Below are positions 57,004 through 64,000 of a DNA stretch of 64,000 bases, piece after piece. Within the stretch, counting starts at the first letter, position 1. Every line of letters begins with the position of its first letter. The translations under genes were made by a program, and so were the position numbers. The notes beneath the pieces are model-generated. The model did not search any database. It was not told where the DNA came from and worked only from the letters and a program-made list of their open reading frames with translations. The DNA comes from an uncultured Paracoccaceae bacterium (lineage in GTDB: Bacteria > Pseudomonadota > Alphaproteobacteria > Rhodobacterales > Rhodobacteraceae), in contig CANLDN010000003.1 of assembly GCA_947489445.1 (NCBI GenBank), positions 372,001 through 436,000 of the forward strand. Reading direction: 5' to 3'.

Positions 57004-58547
57004 GCCGCAGCCCCTTTGGTTGATTTTGTAATGCCCGCCGCGTGGCGTACCAGCGTTTCCGGGGTCAGATCATGGCCCACTAATTCGGCAGCTATGCGCC
57101 CGTCGCGCATGACGATGACACGGTCGGACATGCCGATCACTTCGGGGATTTCCGAGCTGACCATGATAACGGATAAGCCCTGCGCCGCGAGTTCGGCCAT
57201 GAATTCATGCACGGCAGCCTTTGATCCAATGTCGATGCCCTTGGTCGGCTCGTCCAGAATGATGACCTGCGGCTGGGTTGCCAACCATTTGGCGATAACA
57301 ACCTTTTGCTGGTTGCCCCCCGACAAATTGCCGACATCCTGATCAAGTGCCGCAGCGCGCAGGTCGAGCCGCTGTGAATACTCGCGCGCGAGCTTGAACT
57401 CTTCCGCGAGTTTCAAGAACCCCTTTCGGGAGGTCTTGCCCAGCGACGGCAGAGTGATGTTCTGGAAGATCGGCAGGCCGATGATGGCCCCCTGTTTGCC
57501 GCGATCCTCGGGAACATACACGATCCCATTGCCAACGGCATCGGCGGGTGAGCGGATGACCTTGATGTCGCCATTGACCCGGCACACGCCCTTCGACGGT
57601 TTGGTGATCCCGAAGAGCGCTTGCATAAATTCAGATCGCCCAGCGCCGACCAAACCGTAGAACCCGAGGATCTCGCCACGTTTCAGGTCAAAACTGATAT
57701 CGGCAAATTCGGTCGGGTGATCATATCCGACGACTTTGAGGACTTCTTCGCCGATGTCATGGGCGCGTTCGGGATAAATCTGATCGACTGAACGGCCGAC
57801 CATCATTGTCACAAGCTCCGCCTCTGAGATGTCGGCGATTTTGCCGTCTCCTACAAAGGCGCCATCACGAAACACGGTGTAACGGTCGGCGATGCGGAAA
57901 ATCTCGTCGAACTTGTGGCTGATGAACAAGATCGCTTTTCCTTGGGATTTCAAGGCTTCCACGAGTTCGTAAAGCTCTTCGATTTCCTTGTGCGACAGCG
58001 CGGCGGTGGGTTCGTCCATGATGACCACGCGGGCATCGACAGACAGGGCGCGGGCGATCGCGACGAGGTGTTTGTTGGCAATGCCAAGGTCACGCAGCTG
58101 GGTGTGAGAGCTGAAAGGGGCACCGATTTCGCCCAGCAATTTGACCGCGGCGCGGTGCATTTCTGCCTTGTCGATCAAGCCGAACCGCGTCCGAGGGGCA
58201 TGGCCGATATAGATGTTTTCGGCGACTGACAGTTCATCAAACAACACAGTTTCCTGGTGTATCGCGGTGATGCCTGCATTGGCCGCGTCGTTGGGACGAT
58301 TGAAGGAGATGGGATCGCCGTCAATCCGGATCGTGCCACCATCGGGGATATAGATGCCTGTCAGGATCTTGACCGTCGTCGACTTGCCTGCGCCGTTTTC
58401 ACCGACAAGGGCGGTGACTTGGCCAGGGTAGAGATCAAGCCTGACTTCATCCAATGCCTTTACGACGGGAAAGGTCTTTGTGATCATGTCCATCGAGACA
58501 ACGGGGGTCACGTCTGGCGATACGTGGGGCAGGGTGCGCGTCGTCAT
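57000..58547 (-). CDS. rhaT: Rhamnose ABC transporter ATP-binding protein
   Basis: 515 residues from ATG 58547 (the TTG at 58565 is not supported). Two ABC modules as in sugar ATPases RbsA/AraG. Module 1 carries Walker A GENGAGKSTTVKIL and Walker B VVIMDEPTAALSHKE. Module 2 has a degenerate Walker A (GLVGAGRSEF) and signature LSGGNQQKVVIAKWL with VIILDEPTKGIDIGSK. It is named RhaT in the rhizobial nomenclature and is unrelated to the E. coli rhamnose symporter of the same name. Confidence 0.9.
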   Translation of the reverse strand: MTTRTLPHVSPDVTPVVSMDMITKTFPVVKALDEVRLDLYPGQVTALVGENGAGKSTTVKILTGIYIPDGGTIRIDGDPISFNRPNDAANAGITAIHQETVLFDELSVAENIYIGHAPRTRFGLIDKAEMHRAAVKLLGEIGAPFSSHTQLRDLGIANKHLVAIARALSVDARVVIMDEPTAALSHKEIEELYELVEALKSQGKAILFISHKFDEIFRIADRYTVFRDGAFVGDGKIADISEAELVTMMVGRSVDQIYPERAHDIGEEVLKVVGYDHPTEFADISFDLKRGEILGFYGLVGAGRSEFMQALFGITKPSKGVCRVNGDIKVIRSPADAVGNGIVYVPEDRGKQGAIIGLPIFQNITLPSLGKTSRKGFLKLAEEFKLAREYSQRLDLRAAALDQDVGNLSGGNQQKVVIAKWLATQPQVIILDEPTKGIDIGSKAAVHEFMAELAAQGLSVIMVSSEIPEVIGMSDRVIVMRDGRIAAELVGHDLTPETLVRHAAGITKSTKGAAA

Positions 58548-58581
58548 CCGGCTATTCGCTCTCAAAAAAAGTGAATGGGTA

Positions 58582-58614
58582 TTCGGCCCGCCGCAGCAGT
58601 TGCGCCGGGCCGAA
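58582..58614 (-). terminator. Hairpin between rhaS and rhaT
   Basis: TTCGGCCCG / CGGGCCGAA, a perfect 9-bp stem, 14 nt past the rhaS stop. On the minus strand a run of T follows about 15 nt further. Placed inside the operon it may give RhaS more transcript than the downstream genes, as for tauA. Confidence 0.6.
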
Positions 58615-58627
58615 CGCGGGAGAGGTC

Positions 58628-59623
58628 TTAGAAGATCGACTTGAACTGTTCGATATTGCTGGCGTCGTAGACGAATGGATCTGCCATCGCGCCTTCGTTG
58701 TTTTCATCCAGCGTCAGCGCGCCCATGCGTCCCATCGGGATTTCAGCACCGGGAGCGGCTTCGATACCGTTCTGGCTTAACTCATAGGCGAGCATGGTGG
58801 CAGAATAGCCCAGATCGATCGGGTTCCAGATGGCGAAGGACTGCGACGCACCGGATTCGATCGCACCGGCCATTTCCGATGGCAGGCCAAGGCCGGTGAC
58901 GTTCACCTGACCAACTTTGCCAGCATCCAAGACCGCCTGAGCTGCGGCAACGATGCCCACTGATGTCGGCGCGATGATTGCATCCAGATCGGGATAGGAT
59001 TGCATGAGGCCGGTCGCCTCACGGTAGGATTTATCTGCAAGGTCGTCACCGTAAACGGTTGCGACAACTTCGATGCCTGGATAATCGCCCATCACCTTGG
59101 TCATCTCTTCAATCCAGATGTTCTGGTTGGTCGAGGTCGTGGTGGCGGACAGAACGGCGACATCGCCACCATCAGGCAGGTGGTCGGCGGCGAGTTTGAT
59201 GATCATGTTGCCGATCAAGGAATTCGACGACGGGTTCAGATGTAGTTGGCGCCCTTCTGGTGCAACACCGCTGTCCCAGCTGATTACCGTTATTCCGCGC
59301 TGCATCGCGCGCTTTAGCGCAGGCACCAAAGCGTCGGTATCATTGGCAGAGATCGCAATCGCGTCGACGTTCTGGGCGATGAGCGCGTTGATCACTTCGA
59401 TCTGGCCCTCGGCTGTGGTATCTGTCGGGCCGGTGTAAATGATCTCCACGTTTCCAAGTTCTGCTGCCGCCTCTTCAGCGCCTTCTGCCGCGGCTTCGAA
59501 AAAGCCGATGCCGAGTGCTTTGACGACAAGTGCAATACGGACATCGTCTTGCGCGAATGCTGGCGTGGCAATCATTGCGGCGGCCAAAGCGGCGGATGCC
59601 GCTAGTTTCTTCAGAACACTCAT
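58628..59623 (-). CDS. rhaS: Rhamnose ABC transporter binding protein
   Basis: 331 residues with signal peptide MSVLKKLAASAALAAAMIAT...FAQ-DDV. Periplasmic binding protein of the ribose/galactose (Peripla_BP_4) type: ALVVKALGIGFFEAAAEGAEEAAAELG in two pieces, NDTDALVPALKRAMQRGI, ISWDSGVAPEGR and APTSVGIVAAAQAVLD. Gene order and neighbours identify the ligand as L-rhamnose. AGGGAGGAAACC precedes the ATG. Confidence 0.9.
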   Translation of the reverse strand: MSVLKKLAASAALAAAMIATPAFAQDDVRIALVVKALGIGFFEAAAEGAEEAAAELGNVEIIYTGPTDTTAEGQIEVINALIAQNVDAIAISANDTDALVPALKRAMQRGITVISWDSGVAPEGRQLHLNPSSNSLIGNMIIKLAADHLPDGGDVAVLSATTTSTNQNIWIEEMTKVMGDYPGIEVVATVYGDDLADKSYREATGLMQSYPDLDAIIAPTSVGIVAAAQAVLDAGKVGQVNVTGLGLPSEMAGAIESGASQSFAIWNPIDLGYSATMLAYELSQNGIEAAPGAEIPMGRMGALTLDENNEGAMADPFVYDASNIEQFKSIF

Positions 59624-59648
59624 GGTTTCCTCCCTGGAGTGGTTTCAA

Positions 59649-60461
59649 TCAGGCTGGCAGTGACGCCACCCCCTCTTTCTGCGCAGCGCCCACGGGCACC
59701 ACGATCAGAGTCACATCAGCCGATTCCAGCATGGCCGCTGTGCGGTCATCTATTCCCTCATCGGTGATGATTGTGTCGATCCGATCAAGCGGGCAAAGCA
59801 CGAGGCTTGAACGGTTCGCGAATTTTGTGCTGTCGACCAAAACGATCAGCTCATCGGCCTGACCGATGAGCTTTTGTTCGGCCTGAATGAGCAGTGGGTC
59901 CTGCTCCATCAAGCCCAGCGGGCCGACACCCGAGGCCCCCATGAACATCCGTTTGGCATAAAAGTTCCGCGTCACGTCGTTTTCAAAAGGTGACAGGATG
60001 ATGTTTTGTTCCCGGTAAATGATCCCGCCGGACAGCATGACGGTGTTCGTCGTATTCTTCAGCAGATGTTCCGCAATCGGAAACGAGTTGGTAAAAACTT
60101 GTAGGCGGCGCGAGGCCAGAGGATGCACCATCTGGAATGTCGTGGTGCCCCCATTGATGATGATCGGCTCACCATCTTCGCAAAGCTCAACCGCGGCGGC
60201 AGCAATGGCCTGTTTTTCCGCAATATTCATGGTCTCGTTGACGCTGAACGGGCGCCCCGCAAGTCCGATAAACGGCTTCGTTGTCAACGCCTCGGCACCG
60301 CCACGCACACGCCGGAGGCGCTTTTGTTCATCAAGGGTATTGATGTCACGGCGTATTGTCGCCTCTGACGCGCCTGTCAGCGAACACATGTCGATCACAG
60401 TGACAAGCGCGCGGTCCTGGACCGCCGAAAGGATGACGCGGTGGCGATCTTTTTCGTGCAT
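59649..60461 (-). CDS. rhaR: DeoR-family rhamnose regulator
   Basis: 270 residues. DeoR helix-turn-helix near residues 20-55 (LTGASEATIRRDINTLDE) and a sugar-phosphate sensor domain (INGGTTTFQMVHPLASRRLQVF, split INGGTTTFQMVHPL / ASRRLQVF; VGPLGLMEQDPLLIQAEQ). AAGGA precedes the ATG. It is the first gene of the operon rhaRSTPQMK and faces rhaDI across 186 bp that hold five 7-bp repeats, its probable operator. A rhamnulose phosphate is the likely inducer. Confidence 0.9.
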   Translation of the reverse strand: MHEKDRHRVILSAVQDRALVTVIDMCSLTGASEATIRRDINTLDEQKRLRRVRGGAEALTTKPFIGLAGRPFSVNETMNIAEKQAIAAAAVELCEDGEPIIINGGTTTFQMVHPLASRRLQVFTNSFPIAEHLLKNTTNTVMLSGGIIYREQNIILSPFENDVTRNFYAKRMFMGASGVGPLGLMEQDPLLIQAEQKLIGQADELIVLVDSTKFANRSSLVLCPLDRIDTIITDEGIDDRTAAMLESADVTLIVVPVGAAQKEGVASLPA

Positions 60462-60510
60462 GGGTTTTCCTTTCTTTGACGCAACCGTGATCCGAGTCGT
60501 GCCGCTCTGT

Positions 60511-60577
60511 CAATCATTTTTTGGCAACTTCAATCATTCTGCATTGCAGCATGATTGTTTATGATTGAAAATGATTG
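60511..60577. promoter_or_regulatory. Five phased CAATCAT/ATGATTG repeats between rhaR and rhaD
   Basis: CAATCAT at 60511 and 60531, then ATGATTG (its reverse complement) at 60551, 60561 and 60571. Starts are spaced 20, 20, 10 and 10 bp, so all sites face the same side of the helix. Two are inverted relative to the other three. This is most simply explained as the RhaR operator controlling both divergent transcripts. Confidence 0.75.
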
Positions 60578-60647
60578 ACTTGTGTTGACCCTATTGTCAC
60601 CGTGCGCGGGAAGTATTCATGACAACCCGCTGTCCACGGAGACAAAA

Positions 60648-62750
60648 ATGACCCCTCCCAATGCTGCTCAACGCCTTGAAAATAAATGGGACGCGTCCCG
60701 CGCGGACAAGATGAGCGAGCCGGAAAAACTGCTGTACCGGTCCAACCTTCTGGGCTCGGACAAAAGAATCACGAATTACGGTGGCGGGAACACATCCGCC
60801 AAGGTCATGCAAAAAGACCCGCTTAGCGGTGACATGGTCGAAGTCTTATGGGTCAAAGGGTCTGGTGGTGATGTCGGATCAATTAAGATGGACGGGTTTG
60901 CCACACTTTATATGGACAAGCTGAACGCATTGCGGGGCTTGTATCGCGGTGTCGACTATGAAGACGAAATGGTGGGCTACCTGCCGCATTGCACCTTTAA
61001 CCTGAACCCGCGCGCTGCAAGCATCGACACGCCTTTGCACGCCTATGTGCCTGCAAAACATGTAGATCACATGCACCCTGACGCGATTATCGCGATTGCT
61101 GCGGCAAAGGACAGCAAGTCGCTGACACAACAGATTTTCGGTTACCGCATCGGCTGGCTGCCTTGGAAGAAACCGGGCTATGAATTGGGTCTCTGGCTCT
61201 CGGATTTCTGCGCCAAGAACCCTGATACAAAGGGCGTTGTTCTGGAAAGCCACGGCTTGTTCACCTGGGCCGATGATGCGGAAGACTGTTATGCACTGAC
61301 CCTGGAGGTGATCCAAGAGGCAATGGATTGGTTCGCCAAACAAACCGAAGGCAAGCCAGCTTTTGGTGGCGCGATCCATGATAGCCTGACGCCAGACCAA
61401 CGCCGCGCCACGGCCGCCAGTCTGATGCCCGCCATTCGCGGCATGGTATCAGAAAAACAGCATATGGTCGGCCATTTTACCGACAGTGACGCAGTGCTGG
61501 AGTTCGTGAACGCCAAAGACATGGAACGTCTCGCTGCGCTTGGGACGTCCTGTCCCGACCATTTTTTGCGCACAAAAATCTGCCCGCTGGTGGTGGGTTT
61601 TGACCCCGCGAAACCAGATGTCGAAGCGACGATTGCAGGGTTGGCGGATGCCGTGGCTGCGTATCGTGTCGGGTATCAGGCTTATTATGACCGCTGCAAA
61701 CGCGATGACAGCCCCGCAATCCGTGACCCCAATGCCGTCATCTACCTTATTGCTGGCGTGGGCATGATCAGCTTTGCCAAGGACAAGGCAACGGCGCGGA
61801 TTTCTGGTGAATTCTATGTCAACGCGATCAATGTGATGCGCGGCGCTGACGCTGTGTCCGAATATCGGGGCCTGCCAGAGCAGGAAGCCTTCGATATCGA
61901 ATACTGGCTGCTGGAAGAAGCGAAATTGCAGCGTATGCCTGCGCGTAAATCCTTGGCCGGTCGCGTGGCATTGGTCACTGGTGGTGCGGGCGGGATCGGC
62001 GCTGCCACGGCAGAGCGATACTTGCGCGACGGGGCCTGCGTCATGCTCGCAGATATTGACGCCAAGGCGCTTGAGGACACCAGCGCCAACCTCACGGCAA
62101 AGTATTCGACCGATGTTGTGCGGACGGTGAAAATGAACGTCACCAGCGAAGACGCAGTCGTTTCCGCCTATAAAGAAATTGCCGTGGAGTTTGGCGGCTT
62201 GGACATTCTGGTGTCCAATGCCGGGATCGCGAGTTCGGCGCCAATCGAAGAAACGACGCTTGATCTGTGGAACAAGAACATGTCGATACTGTCGACGGGA
62301 TATTTCCTGGTCAGCCGGGAGGCTTTCAAACTGTTCAAGGGACAGAACATGGGCGGGGCCGTTGTGTTTGTGGTATCCAAGAACGGCCTTGCCGCATCGC
62401 CGAATGCAGCAGCCTATTGTACGGCAAAAGCCTCGGAGCTACATCTTGCGCGGTGCCTTGCCCTTGAAGGCGCACCAATGGGCGTGCGGGTCAATGTGGT
62501 GAACCCGGACGCCGTATTGCGAGGATCGAAGATCTGGCAGGGGGAATGGCTGGACCAACGGGCCGGGACCTATGGCACGGATAAAGATGGTTTGGAAGAA
62601 ATGTATCGAGAGCGGTCAATGCTGAAGCGCTCCGTTTTGCCCGAGGACATCGCCGAGGCCGCGTATTTCTTGGCGTCTGATCTGTCGGCCAAGTCGACAG
62701 GCAATATCATCAATGTCGATGCAGGCAATAAAGAGGCGTTCACACGTTGA
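60648..62750 (+). CDS. rhaD: Rhamnulose-1-phosphate aldolase / short-chain dehydrogenase fusion
   Basis: 700 residues from ATG 60648 (MTPPNAAQRLENKWDASRAD), GGAGA upstream. The N-terminal ~420 residues are a class II aldolase of the RhaD/FucA type: NYGGGNTSAKV, the zinc His pair in KHVDHMHPDAI and VLESHGLFTWADD. The C-terminal ~270 residues are an SDR: VTGGAGGIGAATAERYLRDG, VSNAGIAS, YCTAKASELHLARCLALEG. The enzyme would split L-rhamnulose-1-phosphate to DHAP and L-lactaldehyde and oxidise or reduce the latter in one chain. This fusion is characteristic of alphaproteobacterial rhamnose loci. Confidence 0.92.
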   Translation: MTPPNAAQRLENKWDASRADKMSEPEKLLYRSNLLGSDKRITNYGGGNTSAKVMQKDPLSGDMVEVLWVKGSGGDVGSIKMDGFATLYMDKLNALRGLYRGVDYEDEMVGYLPHCTFNLNPRAASIDTPLHAYVPAKHVDHMHPDAIIAIAAAKDSKSLTQQIFGYRIGWLPWKKPGYELGLWLSDFCAKNPDTKGVVLESHGLFTWADDAEDCYALTLEVIQEAMDWFAKQTEGKPAFGGAIHDSLTPDQRRATAASLMPAIRGMVSEKQHMVGHFTDSDAVLEFVNAKDMERLAALGTSCPDHFLRTKICPLVVGFDPAKPDVEATIAGLADAVAAYRVGYQAYYDRCKRDDSPAIRDPNAVIYLIAGVGMISFAKDKATARISGEFYVNAINVMRGADAVSEYRGLPEQEAFDIEYWLLEEAKLQRMPARKSLAGRVALVTGGAGGIGAATAERYLRDGACVMLADIDAKALEDTSANLTAKYSTDVVRTVKMNVTSEDAVVSAYKEIAVEFGGLDILVSNAGIASSAPIEETTLDLWNKNMSILSTGYFLVSREAFKLFKGQNMGGAVVFVVSKNGLAASPNAAAYCTAKASELHLARCLALEGAPMGVRVNVVNPDAVLRGSKIWQGEWLDQRAGTYGTDKDGLEEMYRERSMLKRSVLPEDIAEAAYFLASDLSAKSTGNIINVDAGNKEAFTR

Positions 62751-62778
62751 GCGTGCAACGACATCGGGAGGACCAGAC

Positions 62779-64000
62779 ATGAGCTATGACAGCGCAAAAG
62801 CCGCCTTTGCGGAATGGGGTGTTGATACTGAAACGGCCCTAAGCCGATTGGCCGACATTCCAATCTCTATGCACTGCTGGCAGGGCGACGATGTTGTGGG
62901 GTTTGAAACAAAATCCGGCCATTCTGGGGGCGGCATTCAGGCAACCGGCAACCATCCGGGGCGCGCACGTACCCCTGATGAATTGCGTGCAGATCTGGAA
63001 TTCTCGTACGGGATGATCCCCGGTAACCACCGCCTCAACCTGCACGCCTGCTACCTTGATACCGACCAAAATCCTGATCGCGACGAGATCGAATTCAGCC
63101 ATTTTGCGCCTTGGGTGGATTGGGCCAAGGGGCAGGGTTTGGGGCTTGACTTCAATCCAACGTTCTTTGCCCACGAGAAGGCGGATGATAACCTGACGTT
63201 GAGCCATCCCGACGCGGGCATCCGCGAGTTCTGGATCGAGCATGGCAAACGGTCGCGGGACATCGCAGCACAAATTGGCGCGGCACTAGGCTCACCTGCT
63301 GTGAACAACGTTTGGGTGCCCGACGGCTATAAGGACACGCCGGTTGACCGCATGGCCCCGCGCCAGCGTTTGGAGCAGTCTCTGGATCAGATGATGGCGA
63401 CGTCACACGATAACGGTCTGATGCTGGACGCGGTTGAAAGCAAGCTCTTCGGCATCGGGGTTGAGGCCTGCACTGTCGGCAGTCACGAATTTTACATGGG
63501 TTATGCGATCCGCCGAGGCACGCTTTTGTGTCTCGACATGGGGCATTTCCATCCGACCGAGAATGTCGCCGACAAACTTAGCTCTGTGGCGCTGTCAGTG
63601 GGTGAAATTTTGCTGCATGTCAGCCGCCCGATGCGGTGGGACAGTGACCATGTTATCCTTTTGGATGATGCGATCATGCAAATGGCGCAGGAACTGGTTA
63701 GTGCGGATCTGCTATATCGGACACATATCGGGCTCGATTTCTTCGATGCAACGATCAGCCGGACGGCGGCTTGGGTGATTGGCACGCGCAACATGCAGAA
63801 GGCCCTGTTGCGCGCGCTCTTGGCGCCTTGGAAACAGTTGAAGTTGGCGGAGGCTAACCTTGATTACACGACCCGCCTTGTGGTGACGGAAGAGATCAAG
63901 GATCTGCCATATGGCGCAGTATGGGCTGAGTTTTGTGAGCGCATGGAGGTCGCTAGTGGTAAATCGCTTGTCTCTGATCTGAACCGCTATCAGCAGAGTG
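62779..64000 (+). CDS. rhaI: L-rhamnose isomerase, incomplete at window end
   Basis: Converts L-rhamnose to L-rhamnulose. 407 codons are open to the end of the window with no stop. GGGAGGA precedes ATG 62779 (MSYDSAKAAFAEWGVDTETA). Family segments: PISMHCWQGDDVVGFE, GIQATGNHPGRARTPDELRAD (split GIQATGNHPG / RARTPDELRAD), AWVIGTRNMQKALLRALLAP, and the TIM-barrel metal region LGLDFNPTFFAHEKADDNLTLSHPD shown as NPTFFAHEKADDNLTLSHPD. It belongs to the short (group 2) rhamnose isomerases, found with rhaD in rhizobia. Coupled to rhaD in one transcript (28-nt gap). Confidence 0.9.
   Translation, partial: MSYDSAKAAFAEWGVDTETALSRLADIPISMHCWQGDDVVGFETKSGHSGGGIQATGNHPGRARTPDELRADLEFSYGMIPGNHRLNLHACYLDTDQNPDRDEIEFSHFAPWVDWAKGQGLGLDFNPTFFAHEKADDNLTLSHPDAGIREFWIEHGKRSRDIAAQIGAALGSPAVNNVWVPDGYKDTPVDRMAPRQRLEQSLDQMMATSHDNGLMLDAVESKLFGIGVEACTVGSHEFYMGYAIRRGTLLCLDMGHFHPTENVADKLSSVALSVGEILLHVSRPMRWDSDHVILLDDAIMQMAQELVSADLLYRTHIGLDFFDATISRTAAWVIGTRNMQKALLRALLAPWKQLKLAEANLDYTTRLVVTEEIKDLPYGAVWAEFCERMEVASGKSLVSDLNRYQQS

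Noticed and set aside
60585..60648. Sigma-70 promoter starting from TTGACC at 60585
   Set aside because: No -10 hexamer at 16-19 bp; the real rhaD promoter cannot be fixed by eye.

Overview
The window comes from an alphaproteobacterium, most likely a marine Rhodobacterales (Roseobacter-group) bacterium. I infer this from gene content, not from a database search. The main pointers are a taurine pathway of the type tauR-tpa-tauABC-xsc-tauE-pta, a rhamnose locus in the order rhaRSTPQ-rhaM-rhaK / rhaDI as in rhizobia, TRAP and ABC uptake systems for small organics, an HpsN-like sulfonate dehydrogenase and an NDUFS4-type complex I subunit. Both ends cut genes: ackA at the left, rhaI at the right. 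No rRNA, CRISPR array, intact insertion sequence or prophage was seen.

Region 1 (1-12.8 kb) is a taurine dissimilation island. TauABC imports taurine, Tpa transaminates it to sulfoacetaldehyde, Xsc converts that to sulfite and acetyl phosphate, TauE exports sulfite, and Pta/AckA turn acetyl phosphate into acetyl-CoA or acetate. TauR is the likely activator. A 10-bp box matching the TauR site I recall from Rhodobacter capsulatus lies upstream of tauR, with a one-mismatch copy upstream of xsc. An HpsN-like dehydrogenase follows tauC behind a strong terminator. Region 2 (12.8-24.7 kb) holds copA-cueR, an NYN-type nuclease, a PNPOx/HugZ-like protein, uvrB overlapping a PIN-like gene, a frameshifted APH(6)-type kinase and an orphan secreted 707-residue protein.

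Region 3 (24.7-31.8 kb) looks like catabolism of unsaturated uronates (alginate, pectin or ulvan breakdown products): an FCD-GntR regulator, a TRAP transporter, an SDR, a KdgF cupin and a KDG kinase. It ends in a uxuA that carries two in-frame stop codons. Region 4 (32-42.7 kb) pairs gamma-glutamyltransferase and a DUF1028 protein with a divergent peptide-type ABC transporter, a FadR-like regulator and an amidase. A perfect 9-7-9 inverted repeat lies between the two arms. Region 5 (43-53 kb) has a GNAT, a LysR / gamma-butyrobetaine-dioxygenase-like / DMT-transporter unit, an M29 aminopeptidase, three tRNAs (Glu, Asp, Arg), an NTF2-like protein, an NDUFS4 homolog and an azoR-SDR pair with a divergent LysR.

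Region 6 (53.3-64 kb) is a complete L-rhamnose locus. The leftward operon runs regulator, binding protein, ATPase, two permeases, mutarotase, kinase, with 4-nt start/stop overlaps from rhaT to rhaK. The rightward pair is the aldolase-dehydrogenase fusion and the isomerase. The 186-bp divergent region between them contains five 7-bp repeats whose starts fall 20, 20, 10 and 10 bp apart, a good candidate operator array. Most of the window is ordinary catabolic gene content. The points most worth following up are the extended TauC, the rhamnose operator array, the disrupted uxuA, the KdgF module and the orphan secreted protein.
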